Assembly: GCF_005863245.1 (NCBI RefSeq) | Contig: NZ_VBUT01000012.1 | Coordinates: forward strand, 182,960-246,959 | DNA from: Nocardia cyriacigeorgica | Lineage (GTDB): Bacteria; Actinomycetota; Actinomycetes; Mycobacteriales; Mycobacteriaceae | Direction: 5' to 3' | Length of the DNA stretch: 64,000 bases | The notes under the pieces: generated by a model | Told to the model about the DNA's origin: nothing | Databases searched by the model: none | The model's input: the letters and a program-made list of their open reading frames with translations, nothing else | Program-made: the position numbers and the translations under genes | In this document: piece after piece, positions 52,172 through 61,171 of the stretch | Layout of the letters: each line of letters starts with the position of its first letter | How positions within the stretch are numbered: the first letter of the stretch is position 1

Positions 52172-54046
52172 ATGCAACGCAAGATCAGGCAGTCGCAGAC
52201 CATCGTCCCCTTCGGCGTCGGAGCGATCTTCGACTTCCAGGGCGAGTCACTCGTAGGATGTGACATCTACCGGTGGGGTGGCCGCGGCGAAAACATCCAC
52301 AGCGATCGGTTGGCCGCCGCACTCGGCGTGACCCAGTTTCGGGCAGCGCCGTCGATCGAAAGCAATTCCTGGGCACCATCGAAGGCCGGTGTACCATACT
52401 CTCGTTTTCCGGCTTGGCTATTCTGCCAGAAGTGCCGGCGCATGACTCGGTGGAAGCGCTCGCTGGAGCAAGAGGGAAAGTCTCCGACCTGCGGCGGCTG
52501 TTCTGGCCGCAAGGCCTTGGTGCCGATGCGTTGGATCCAGATCTGTCCGAAGGGACATATGGATGACATCGACTGGCGTCGGTGGGCACACTCCCGCAGT
52601 TCCAATCCTGACTCCCGCCAGTGTCAGAAGGACAACCTGTGCTTCGAGACGATCCCGGGCAAGGGAGGCGGTGGTCTCGACACCCTCCGAGTCCGATGCC
52701 AGAGTTGTCAGAGTGGTCGAAACCTGATGGGAATAACCTCCACTGGTTCTCTAAAGTCAATCGGTGTCTCCTGCGGCGGTCGGCAGCCGTGGCAACGCGT
52801 CGACGAAGGTACCGAATGTGATGAGATTCCCGTGGCGGTGCAGCGCGGAGCCAGCAACGTCTACTTCCCTGTCGTCCACTCGTCTATCGAGATTCCGAAT
52901 CCGTCGAGGTCCGACGCGGGCAGCGAGAAGGCCATGGCCATCAAGGCTGACGATTGGTTCCGGCCATTGATGACGGTCAACGAGGACGCTCCGATGTTCG
53001 GCCCCACTGTGCAAACCCTGGCGGAGCGGCACGATGTGACCGAAGACTACGTCAAAGCTCTCGCTCGAGACGAGAAGCAGCGCGAAGCCGGGCGCGCGAC
53101 AGCCGTCGAGGCGACGCCTGGGGACCTCCTCAGCGAGGAATGGGCGGCCTTTCTGACTCCGATGGAGAACTCGGACGATCGATACTTCCGGACGCGGCAC
53201 GTAGGCCTGACCTCGGGCGTCGCGGACAGCGACGCCATAACGTCGTTGCTCGCGGACCGTATCGACAAGGTGGTCTTGGCGGACCGCTTACGTGAGGTGC
53301 GCGCGTTGGAGGGCTTTCATCGGGTCAAGCCCGGTGACAGAACGACCTTGGTGAAGGCCGCGCTCAACCACCCGGTCAGCTGGCTGCCGGCGATCGAAGT
53401 CGGGGGTGAGGGGATCTTCCTGTCGCTGGACGAGAACCGCCTCAACGTTTGGGAGCAGCGGGACGACGTGCGCGACCGCGTCGCGGAACTGGAAGAGCGC
53501 CTGGACGAGTCATTCATGGCGCCTCGGCTGCGGGAACGGACGGGTCCGATCCTCAGCCCCCGCTACGTGCTTCTGCACACGTTCGCCCACTTGATGATCC
53601 GCCGCTTGGCCTTCGAATCCGGGTACGCGGCAACGAGCCTGCGCGAGCGTGTATACGCGAGAAGTGCCCCGGAGTCGGACGGCGCCGCCAAGCAAGCCGG
53701 AATCCTGATATACACCGCTGCCGGCGACTCCGAAGGCACGCTAGGAGGTTTGGTACGTCTAGGCGAGCCACCCACGCTGCGAACCACCATCCTGGAAGCG
53801 TTGCAGGACGCCATGTGGTGCTCATCTGATCCGCTCTGCAGCGAGAACCTGGCCTCCACCTTCGCCAGCCTCAACATCGCGGCCTGCCATGCTTGCTCCC
53901 TCGTAGCCGAAACAAGCTGCGAGAGCGGCAATTACCTGCTGGACCGAGGCCTGGTCGTCGGCAACGACAAAGTGCGCGGCTTCTTCAAGCCAGTGCTCGA
54001 CGCGGCCCTCGAAGCGGCGGTCGATGGCGTCAGGGGCGCGGAATGA
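52172..54046 (+). CDS. DrmB-like DUF1998 protein
   Basis: A 624-residue protein with the DrmB layout: zinc-binding Cys pairs in the N-terminal half (CQKC about 83, CGGC about 107, CPKGH about 123, CQSCQ about 177) and the DUF1998 signature LLHTFAHLMIRRLAFESGYAATSLRER near 465-490. More Cys near the end (CHACSLVAETSCESGNYLLDR) complete the pattern. DrmB forms a complex with DrmA in DISARM and senses or engages DNA ends. The start lies three bases after the DrmA stop; the stop overlaps the next helicase. Confidence 0.85.
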   Translation: MQRKIRQSQTIVPFGVGAIFDFQGESLVGCDIYRWGGRGENIHSDRLAAALGVTQFRAAPSIESNSWAPSKAGVPYSRFPAWLFCQKCRRMTRWKRSLEQEGKSPTCGGCSGRKALVPMRWIQICPKGHMDDIDWRRWAHSRSSNPDSRQCQKDNLCFETIPGKGGGGLDTLRVRCQSCQSGRNLMGITSTGSLKSIGVSCGGRQPWQRVDEGTECDEIPVAVQRGASNVYFPVVHSSIEIPNPSRSDAGSEKAMAIKADDWFRPLMTVNEDAPMFGPTVQTLAERHDVTEDYVKALARDEKQREAGRATAVEATPGDLLSEEWAAFLTPMENSDDRYFRTRHVGLTSGVADSDAITSLLADRIDKVVLADRLREVRALEGFHRVKPGDRTTLVKAALNHPVSWLPAIEVGGEGIFLSLDENRLNVWEQRDDVRDRVAELEERLDESFMAPRLRERTGPILSPRYVLLHTFAHLMIRRLAFESGYAATSLRERVYARSAPESDGAAKQAGILIYTAAGDSEGTLGGLVRLGEPPTLRTTILEALQDAMWCSSDPLCSENLASTFASLNIAACHACSLVAETSCESGNYLLDRGLVVGNDKVRGFFKPVLDAALEAAVDGVRGAE

Positions 54047-55143
54047 GGTTGCCGGATTTCGAGGACCTGTCCACAGAACAGGATCGCTTCTACAGTCTCG
54101 GCCTCGATGGCAACTACTTGGTGAGCGGACCCCCTGGTACCGGAAAGTCCGTGATGGCGCTCTATCGCGCCCAGGCGTTGACTTTCGACGATCGCGAGCC
54201 GGCCGTGCTCATGTATTCGAAGGTGCTCCGGCAATACACCGAACAAGCGGCCAAAGAATTGGGCATCGCGGGATATGTGACCACCTTTCATAAGTGGTTC
54301 TGGGACTTCTGGCGGCAGCACTACCAGACCAGCCCTCCCACCGTTACCGGAAGCTCGTACGAGGTGGATTGGGCTCAGGTCGCCCAGTCGTTCATCTCCA
54401 ATCCCCCGGAACTCGGTGGGCTAGTGGACCTTATCGTCGACGAAGGGCAGGACCTACCACTCGGCTTCTTCAGGATCGCGCGCTTCGTCGCGAAGAACAT
54501 CACGGTCTTCGCTGACGAGAACCAGCAGTTGTTCGACAACAACACAACGCTGCGCGAGATCGCGTCAGCGATCGGAGCTCGCGAGCACCTGACCCTCCTG
54601 GGCAACCACCGCAACACCGCGGAGATAGCCGCCGTAGCCGCCAAGTACTACTCCGGCGCGCCGTCTGGACTCCCGAACCCTCCAAAGCGCCATGGCGATA
54701 CGCCGACGCTCAAGCGACACGTGAGTGTGGACGAGTTCGTGGATAGTGTCGTCCAGTACGCCAAGACACACACTGACCTGACGATCGGTGTGGCATGCGT
54801 CAACCAAACGGTGCAGCGCAAACTCTACCGCGCGCTGTCGAACCGCGAGCTGCCCGTCCCCGTCCAGCAATATATCTCGGCTAGCCGGCAGCACAGAGTC
54901 CTTGACTTCGATACGCCAGCAGTGACGTTGGCGCACTACAAGTCAATGAAGGGCTTGGAATTCGACACGCTATTCGTGCCCGAGCTTCAACAGGTGACAG
55001 CTGACGCGACATCCGCGGTCACGCGTATGACGTTCTACGTGGTGATGTCCCGGGCCCGCCACGAACTCCACCTATCCTGGAGTGGTGCTCCGGACGTGCC
55101 GAGCATCGTCGCGGACCTCACCGGCCTGGTGTCGGAACAGTGA
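54043..55143 (+). CDS. Second SF1 (UvrD-like) helicase of the defence operon
   Basis: A 366-residue helicase with Walker A GPPGTGKS (Lys35), Walker B LIVDEGQD (133-137) and C-terminal motifs up to VVMSRARHELHLSW. It lacks a nuclease domain and is shorter than the NERD helicase. The ATG overlaps the DrmB stop. Two SF1 helicases flanking DrmA/DrmB is not an arrangement I know for DISARM. It probably supplies unwinding or remodelling for the complex. Confidence 0.8.
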   Translation: MRLPDFEDLSTEQDRFYSLGLDGNYLVSGPPGTGKSVMALYRAQALTFDDREPAVLMYSKVLRQYTEQAAKELGIAGYVTTFHKWFWDFWRQHYQTSPPTVTGSSYEVDWAQVAQSFISNPPELGGLVDLIVDEGQDLPLGFFRIARFVAKNITVFADENQQLFDNNTTLREIASAIGAREHLTLLGNHRNTAEIAAVAAKYYSGAPSGLPNPPKRHGDTPTLKRHVSVDEFVDSVVQYAKTHTDLTIGVACVNQTVQRKLYRALSNRELPVPVQQYISASRQHRVLDFDTPAVTLAHYKSMKGLEFDTLFVPELQQVTADATSAVTRMTFYVVMSRARHELHLSWSGAPDVPSIVADLTGLVSEQ

Positions 55144-55544
55144 CCAAACGGACGCCAGAGTGTCGTGATGAGAAGCCAGAAGCCGGAGACCCGGCGCGGG
55201 AACACGACACCTGACGGGGTACGAGATAAACCCGCTACGGAAATCAACCAGCGAAGGCCATCGACAGCCGGCGCAGCGGGAGCGGACCTCAAACCGTGGC
55301 GGTCCGCCACATCACCGTCAAACCATTCTGAGAGTCCAACGCGAGTTCTGGGACCCTAAAGGTAGCCCCGTTACGCCGCGGCTGTCGCGAACCCGCCGCC
55401 TCCCTGGCCACGGCCACTAAACCGACTGGCCGGAAGCATGACCCGGCCGTTGTGGTGGGCCCGCGGGCTGGCTCGGCGGGACAGCGATCGACTTCGATGG
55501 TCGACCGTTCGATGGTAGCGCGACAAATCTCCTGGCATGGTTGC
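55144..55544. other. Intergenic region between convergent defence genes
   Basis: About 400 bases where the DISARM-like operon ends and the Vsr/methyltransferase operon arrives from the other strand. It should hold terminators for both. No gene or clear hairpin was identified. Confidence 0.4.
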
Positions 55545-56381
55545 TCAGTCCTGTCGGTCCGGACTGGATGGATCACGCGCCAACGCGGCCGGGTCATGGT
55601 GCGGGAGCCTGGCCCGGGCGGTCCGTAGCTGTTGGATCGTCTGAACGATCCGCATAGCAGCGGCCTCGGGATCCTCATGCTCCCACACGCGAATAACCGT
55701 CCACCCTGCATCGCGGAGCTGGCGATCGGTGTCGCGATCACGGGTTCGGTTGGCGTCTATCTTCTCGAACCAGAACCCGGAGTTCTTCGTCGCTGGTCGG
55801 TGATGTTCGGGACATCCGTGCCAGAAGCAGCCGTCGACGAAGACGGCTACCCGATCGGCCTTGAACGCGATGTCCGCGGTTCGTCGAAGTCGCGGAACCG
55901 GCCTCACCGCAACCCTATAGCGCAAACCGAGGGCGTAGAGCCGCCTTCGCAACGCCAGTTCCGGCCCGGTGTCCTTGTTTCGGTTCGCGCGCATGACGGC
56001 GCGTACGGCGGCGGAGGAGGCCTTGGATTCCGGCGGAAGCGAACGGTCCACCACGAGACCTTGCTCGTGGGCCGCACGCCACGCTTGGACGAGATTGTCC
56101 CGTCGCGAATCATGCGTGACCTCGCATATATAACGCTCCACGGACCTGCCCCCGCAAGACCACCGCAGGTAAGCGCGAATCCGACGGGTACGTTGGTAGA
56201 CCCGGAGCGAGACTGACGCTCGCGCGAATCGGCCGTCCCCGAGATCGACATTGCGGCGGTCTCGCCCGCCCGCCGCGCGATCCTGCTCGATCGCCGGCGC
56301 CGCGGCGCCTGGCCGTCGCTTGTACGCTCGCGCCGACGGTAGTCGCTGGTTCCAGCGGTGTCCGCCAGCTAGCTCGCGCAT
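55545..56381 (-). CDS. Very-short-patch-repair (Vsr-like) endonuclease
   Basis: A 278-residue protein (start ATG 56381, two bases beyond the methyltransferase stop). The C-terminal half carries the Vsr signature VFVDGCFWHGCPEHH, ADIAF upstream (catalytic Asp), then N-x-FW-x-K and W-T-V-I-R-V-WEHE. The N-terminal 115 residues are a different Arg-rich helical region. Vsr repairs G:T mismatches left by deamination of 5-methylcytosine and is typically paired with a 5mC methyltransferase, here directly upstream in the same operon. Confidence 0.85.
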   Translation of the reverse strand: MRELAGGHRWNQRLPSARAYKRRPGAAAPAIEQDRAAGGRDRRNVDLGDGRFARASVSLRVYQRTRRIRAYLRWSCGGRSVERYICEVTHDSRRDNLVQAWRAAHEQGLVVDRSLPPESKASSAAVRAVMRANRNKDTGPELALRRRLYALGLRYRVAVRPVPRLRRTADIAFKADRVAVFVDGCFWHGCPEHHRPATKNSGFWFEKIDANRTRDRDTDRQLRDAGWTVIRVWEHEDPEAAAMRIVQTIQQLRTARARLPHHDPAALARDPSSPDRQD

Positions 56382-56385
56382 CGTC

Positions 56386-57771
56386 CTAGGGAGCCAGGAC
56401 GAGCTCGTCGCGCACCGAAGGTTCCGGCACCTCGGCGGTATCGAGAGCGTCAGCGACCGCCGAGGCGAAGAACTCGCCGAGCACGACGGGTACGGCGTTG
56501 CCGAGCTGGCGCATCTGCTCGCCCCTGGGTCCGGACCCATGCCACTCGTCGGGGAAGGTCATCACTCGCGCGGTCTCGCGCACCGTCATGTAGCGGTGTC
56601 GATAGGTCCAACCGTCGGAGGAGTCCGGATCCCGCACGCGATCGTCGAGCAGCATGACCGACTCGCCTCCCGGGACTCCGTGAACGCCGGCCTTGACAGT
56701 CTTCGCGGGGCGGTCGAGCTCGTTGGGGGTGTGGCCCTTGTAGATTCGCGCGCCCGGCCATCCAATATGGTGTTTGACCCCGATCTCCTCACCGAAGTCG
56801 AACTTCTCGTCAAGCCGGTCCAGGTCAACGGCGGGCAGCCTCGGCAGTTCGGTGTCGGTGCCGTACCCGGCGATCGCGTCGCGCAGTGTCCGCCAGGGAA
56901 GGCAATCGTCGTCCCTCACGACCTTCGGTATCCGCTCCTCGACGCGTGCCTGCACGTGCGCGGGGACATCGGGGTGCCGACTCCAGTAGTCGCCGTCGCG
57001 GATCGAGCGGAACAACGCCGCCTCAGAGTATCGCGGGGTCTTGACATACTTCGCGAACGCCTCGACATCGACGCCGAGGTCGGCCCGGAAAGCGACGATC
57101 ACGACACGATTGCGTACTTGCGGGACGCCGTAGTCGGCGGCGTTGACAGGGACCACGACGACCTTGTAGTGATCGCTGTCACTGTCGTCGTCGGAGAGGG
57201 TCTCGAGTATTCGGCGAAGCTGGGCATCGTGATCCTGCCAGCGCGCCGAGTCGTTCCTCTGCTGGTGGGGGAGCTGTAGCTCGTTGACGATGTATTGGAA
57301 GTAGTCGGCGAACGACGGCCGGAGGAGCCCTCGGACATTCTCGCAGATGACCGCCTTCGGGCGCATATGGCGAATCGCCTTGAACATGGCCGGGAACATG
57401 TTGCGCTTGTCCTCATCACCCTTGGCGACGCCGCCAGCGCTGAACGGTTGGCAGGGCGGTCCCCCCGCGAGGACGTCGACCTTACCCTCGAAAGCGGTCA
57501 GGTCGAGGTCCTGGACATCAGCCGGGTAGAGCGGCGCCGGCTGACCCGCCCGGGGCGGTTCGGGTCGAACCTCGTCGGTCACGGCCAGACCGTCGGAGCC
57601 AAGGGTCTTGCGGGCGCTGGCGACGAGGGTCTCGCAGGCGCGCTTGTTGAACTCATTGAACAGCAGGGGGCGGAACCCGGCCCGGTGAACCGCCATCGCC
57701 AGTCCACCACCCCCGGCGAACAGCTCGACGCTGGTTCGTGCACTCTTCGCGTTCCTGGGCTGGTCGATCAT
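56386..57771 (-). CDS. C5-cytosine DNA methyltransferase
   Basis: A 461-residue enzyme with motif I LFAGGGGL (17-24), motif IV GGPPCQPFS with Cys107 as the catalytic nucleophile, motif VI ENVRG and motif VIII QVRNRVVIVAF, plus a target-recognition region before the C-terminal TYRHRYMTVRETARVM. It methylates a cytosine in a specific site. Coupled to Vsr and divergent from two GIY-YIG nucleases, it resembles the methylase of an Eco29kI-type restriction system. It might also serve as the DrmM-type partner of the DISARM-like operon; the recognised site is unknown. Confidence 0.9.
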   Translation of the reverse strand: MIDQPRNAKSARTSVELFAGGGGLAMAVHRAGFRPLLFNEFNKRACETLVASARKTLGSDGLAVTDEVRPEPPRAGQPAPLYPADVQDLDLTAFEGKVDVLAGGPPCQPFSAGGVAKGDEDKRNMFPAMFKAIRHMRPKAVICENVRGLLRPSFADYFQYIVNELQLPHQQRNDSARWQDHDAQLRRILETLSDDDSDSDHYKVVVVPVNAADYGVPQVRNRVVIVAFRADLGVDVEAFAKYVKTPRYSEAALFRSIRDGDYWSRHPDVPAHVQARVEERIPKVVRDDDCLPWRTLRDAIAGYGTDTELPRLPAVDLDRLDEKFDFGEEIGVKHHIGWPGARIYKGHTPNELDRPAKTVKAGVHGVPGGESVMLLDDRVRDPDSSDGWTYRHRYMTVRETARVMTFPDEWHGSGPRGEQMRQLGNAVPVVLGEFFASAVADALDTAEVPEPSVRDELVLAP

Positions 57772-57886
57772 GGCCGAACCATACCGCGGGTGTCGGACAT
57801 ACTCCGTATCGCCGCAGGGAGAGTCGACTGAAAGTCGATGATCCCACTAAAGTTCTCTCCGTGCGTGCGATCGAAGGGGGATTGGG

Positions 57887-58735
57887 TTGAATCGAAGCGC
57901 TGCCTGGGCAGGAGCCGGCACCCACCACGGCGACTTCCGGCTGAGCATCACGAAGGCGCTGGGCGATCAGCTGGCCGATGCGCTCGCGGCACTGGTCGCG
58001 ATCCCATTGACCGAGGAGAACCTGAACGCGGGGGTCGACGAACGTCCCGGCGTCTACCAGCTGTACCTCGACGGCGAGTTCGTCTACGTCGGGAAAGCCG
58101 ACAAATCACTCCGCGACCGTTTGAGCCAGCACCTGCGCAAGATCTCGGGGCGCCGCGATATCGATCTGACCAGGGTGACGTTCTCGTGCCTGTACGTCGC
58201 CGAAGACTTCTCCGCCCTGGCCCCGGAACAACTGCTCATAAGCCACTACAAGGGCAAGGGCGGCGTGCCGTGGAACCACAACGGCTTCGGCAACAAGGAT
58301 CCCGGGCGTCAGCGAGACACGACTACCCTGAAGGACGGGCACTTCGACGTGAAGTTCCCGATCGATCTCGACGTGCCCGTCCTCGGCCTGCGGACAGGGA
58401 AGGTCACCCTCGACTCCTTCCTGAAGACGTTGAAGTCCGGCCTGCCCTATGTCTTCCGCTACGCGGTGCCTCCACGGTCGAAGCTGGAGTCCCTCGATGT
58501 CGCGCGGGCCGATCTCACCGCGCATGAGGCATTCCGTCTGGTATCAGCGACGTTGCCGCCGAGCTGGCAAATCACCGCACTGATGGGCTACGTGATCATG
58601 TACGAGGAAACGCAGGACTACACGAGCGCATGGCGCTACTACCGAGCAGGCGACGTCATCCACGCGACACCCGTGTCCCTTCCCGAGGAGGCCGGAGGCG
58701 TGGACGCGCTGGACTTCGGTGAGGCGGCCGTATGA
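57887..58735 (+). CDS. GIY-YIG endonuclease (Eco29kI-related), first copy
   Basis: A 282-residue protein starting at TTG 57887 with GGGGGA upstream. The GIY-YIG core is present: GVY (55-57) and YVG (67-69), Arg at 76/78 and the catalytic Glu114 (APEQLLI), then WNHNGFGNKDPG (from 129) typical of Eco29kI-like restriction enzymes. The C-terminal 100 residues are an extension beyond the nuclease. Divergent, 115 bases from the 5mC methyltransferase, so probably its restriction partner or a co-acting nuclease. Confidence 0.8.
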   Translation: MNRSAAWAGAGTHHGDFRLSITKALGDQLADALAALVAIPLTEENLNAGVDERPGVYQLYLDGEFVYVGKADKSLRDRLSQHLRKISGRRDIDLTRVTFSCLYVAEDFSALAPEQLLISHYKGKGGVPWNHNGFGNKDPGRQRDTTTLKDGHFDVKFPIDLDVPVLGLRTGKVTLDSFLKTLKSGLPYVFRYAVPPRSKLESLDVARADLTAHEAFRLVSATLPPSWQITALMGYVIMYEETQDYTSAWRYYRAGDVIHATPVSLPEEAGGVDALDFGEAAV

Positions 58736-58793
58736 GCCTCCCCTCGGCACACCGACATTCGCGCGATGACGACACGCTGGAATGTAGGTGACC

Positions 58794-59453
58794 ATGGGCG
58801 CGCAGTATCTGCCCGAGTCGTTCGATCCGCTGTCGACGACCCAACTCTCCAACACCATCTGCGAGAAGCTCGAGCGGCAACCGCTGGTATCGATGGCGGA
58901 CCAAATCCCGCGATTCGAAGGCGCGGGACTCTACGCCCTGTACTACCGCGGTGACAGTGTGGAGCTGTATCGGCCACTAGCGAAACTCCAGATCCCCGTC
59001 TACGCGGGACAGGGCCGGTCGAGCAACAGCGCCACAGGGGCGACCTCCAGAGCGGCGCGTCCTCTCTGCGAGCGCCTCCGGATGCATCGCACGTCGATGA
59101 TCCAAGGCGGACTTCCGATCGCCGAGTTCCGGTTCCGCGCGTTGCTCATGCCGGACGTGCACGCCGACCTGGGCGAAAACGGCCTGCGGGTCGGCTACCG
59201 GCCGGTGTGGAACAGCGTGCTCACCGGGTTCGGTAGCAAAGAGCAGGGCGCGTCGACGCGTAAGAGCGGAAAGTCCAAATGGGATACCGTTCACGATGGG
59301 CGCCGCCGGACATATGGCGAAGCCACCCACCAAGCCCCCCAATTAACCGCCGCGGTCAAGGCCCACATCGAATGGCAGCTCGACGAGTACCCTCGCCTGC
59401 CGTGGCAGCACCCGACTGTCGAGGTGAACTACGAAGACCGCACAACGAACTAA
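58794..59453 (+). CDS. Eco29kI-family GIY-YIG restriction endonuclease, second copy
   Basis: A 219-residue protein (start ATG 58794 with AGGTG upstream; an in-frame GTG lies at 58788), the length of Eco29kI (about 214). GLYALYY (45-51), YAG at 70-72 in place of YVG, Glu128 and the diagnostic RPVWNSVLTGFG followed by SKWDTVHDGR are all present. It cuts double-stranded DNA at an Eco29kI-like site if active. It follows the first GIY-YIG gene after 58 bases, so the two may work together. Confidence 0.82.
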   Translation: MGAQYLPESFDPLSTTQLSNTICEKLERQPLVSMADQIPRFEGAGLYALYYRGDSVELYRPLAKLQIPVYAGQGRSSNSATGATSRAARPLCERLRMHRTSMIQGGLPIAEFRFRALLMPDVHADLGENGLRVGYRPVWNSVLTGFGSKEQGASTRKSGKSKWDTVHDGRRRTYGEATHQAPQLTAAVKAHIEWQLDEYPRLPWQHPTVEVNYEDRTTN

Positions 59454-59489
59454 CAGCGGTCCATGGCCGGGTGAGCCGCTGAGTGCCCG

Positions 59490-59888
59490 TCACCCGGGTT
59501 CGCAGTCGCAGAGGTCTCCCGGCGTCGAGACTATCCCGCCTTCAAGGTTCCGTACGGCGGATTCGACCGCAGCGTCGAACGACTCGACATGATGCCCCTC
59601 CGCGAGGTAGTCACCACCCTCATCGCCGTCGTAGATACCGACTGACCAGTGCATGATGTCAGCGCGGTTATCCGCCAATCCAGGATCCGTGGTCGTCACG
59701 ACGAGGACCAGCGGGTGGTCGGTGCCAGGAACCATTCCAATGACCGCTTCGATCGCGGTGCAACCTCCACCCGTGTTGACGACCGAGCCGACCGTCTCAA
59801 AACGGTCCGCCAGCGAAGTCAGCTCCGGCGCATACGTCCGCGCGAGCTGAGCCTCGTACGCGGCGATTTCGTCAGCACGGTCAGCCAT
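59490..59888 (-). CDS. Small hypothetical protein
   Basis: A 132-residue acidic protein starting at ATG 59888. It has a helical N-terminus (MADRADEIAAYEAQLARTYAPEL), a beta-rich middle (HPLVLVVTTTDPGL) and a Cys pair at the end (LCDCEPG). I recognise no domain. It lies convergent to the GIY-YIG genes, ending 36 bases from them. Confidence 0.5.
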   Translation of the reverse strand: MADRADEIAAYEAQLARTYAPELTSLADRFETVGSVVNTGGGCTAIEAVIGMVPGTDHPLVLVVTTTDPGLADNRADIMHWSVGIYDGDEGGDYLAEGHHVESFDAAVESAVRNLEGGIVSTPGDLCDCEPG

Positions 59889-60226
59889 CGTGATGGGTTT
59901 CCTAGGTCTCTTGCGGGCGGGGCAGATGGATCGTTAGATGCAGATGGATCGTTAGATAGCGTAGCCGGCCCCACGCGTTGTGGCCTACCCGTCGCTGGTG
60001 TCGGTCCTGGGGCCGTCCAGCGGCCGAGACTCACAGCGAGAAGCGGGCCGATACAACCAGTAGCGAGCGGCGGACCCGCAGCCCGGGAGCCTCAGCCGAC
60101 GATGTAGCCGCGTGAGCTCGTTGGCCAGATCGGCGATCGAACGCGGACCAGCCACGCCGAGCAAACAGCGTTGCTCGCGGTGAGACTGGCGCTGGACAAT
60201 CGATGTCTCAGATCTGATGATTGGGT
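59889..60226. other. Intergenic region with an 18-base tandem repeat
   Basis: About 340 bases between two divergent small genes. GCAGATGGATCGTTAGAT is repeated twice in tandem at 59922-59939 and 59940-59957. Otherwise no gene is seen. Confidence 0.4.
59922..59957. repeat. 18-bp perfect tandem repeat (two copies)
   Basis: Two identical copies of GCAGATGGATCGTTAGAT lie end to end. The repeat may be a slippage product or a small regulator-binding pair upstream of the 59490 gene. Confidence 0.6.
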
Positions 60227-60694
60227 ATGGGCGTGAACACTGCTCGCGTTGATTACTCTTGCGAGACTTGCGGCAAAGACACATTTGTCAACCTGAAGAA
60301 TGGCCAGGTTTACAGCCATAGCGCGCCGAGGACCCGCGACACCTGTGAGGAGTCCGGGCGCGTGATCATAGAACCGGACGATAGCTTCCGGGGAGTCACA
60401 AGCGAGCCGAAGAACGCCGACACCACGTCATTCAAATGCTACGAGTGTGGCAGGAATGTGCGCGCCAACAAACGCACTGGCTTGACGCACTCCCATAACG
60501 TCCCAGGAAGTACGCAGGTGTGCGGGGCTTCGTCGGTGGGGGTCATCGCGCCCACGGGAGGCGACGCGATTACCGAACTGGATCGACAAACACGCCGTGG
60601 GCCTGGTGCAACTCTCTACGAGGTGCGGCCGCTCGAGGAGTCGAACAGTGTCCGTACCGTTCGCGGTGGGCTTCCCGGTTCCGCTCGCCGTTAG
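60227..60694 (+). CDS. Protein with two tandem zinc-finger-like units
   Basis: A 155-residue protein from ATG 60227 (TTG 60221 and GTG 60233 are alternatives). Two similar units stand out: CETC ... SHS ... C (residues about 12-40) and CYEC ... HSHN ... C (about 70-100), so each may bind zinc. The gene is lower in GC than its neighbours, suggesting transfer from another host. It has no signal peptide. It may be a DNA-binding or phage-type accessory protein; function unknown. Confidence 0.6.
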   Translation: MGVNTARVDYSCETCGKDTFVNLKNGQVYSHSAPRTRDTCEESGRVIIEPDDSFRGVTSEPKNADTTSFKCYECGRNVRANKRTGLTHSHNVPGSTQVCGASSVGVIAPTGGDAITELDRQTRRGPGATLYEVRPLEESNSVRTVRGGLPGSARR

Positions 60695-61171
60695 CCCCTT
60701 GCGCGACTTCGGGTGTCCTCGCATTCTTCGTTGAATCATGCCCTGCCGGTGCGGTAAGTGACATGCTCGCAATTGATGGTGACGCGGCTGGGATACGTGC
60801 GCGGTCGACACGCTGGCTCGGCAGGGAGTGGACTGCCGACGCTTCGGCTGCCGACGGGGGTAGCAGAGCCAGGCCCAGGTACGCCATCATCGAACCGGCG
60901 GACCAAGCCCCTCGATGGGGCTTGTCACCGTTCCGAAGACAATGAAGGCCAGCAGGGCGGAAGCTGTACGGAATCTCCATGCGGGCGAACCGCGGGCCGC
61001 CGGCCGGATTCGGTCTCTAAGAGATTCGATGACCGGTGGATTCTCCTACGATCCTAGACACAGGAGATGGGCAAATCCGATGGAAAGCATGCCGGCCCAC
61101 ATCGATCGGCGAATCCGCCGTGCTCGCCCACTGTGGTTTGCCCTGCGCCGGAGGGCTGGATGCGAGATCGT
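60695..61171. other. Region without a supported gene
   Basis: About 480 bases before the truncated excalibur gene. Several frames are open, but none has a ribosome site or typical protein composition. I see nothing definite. Confidence 0.4.

Noticed and set aside
47307..55143. Complete classical DISARM (class 1 or 2)
   Set aside because: No DrmC (PLD), DrmD or DrmE gene seen; only DrmA and DrmB are recognisable, so DISARM-like is as far as the sequence allows.
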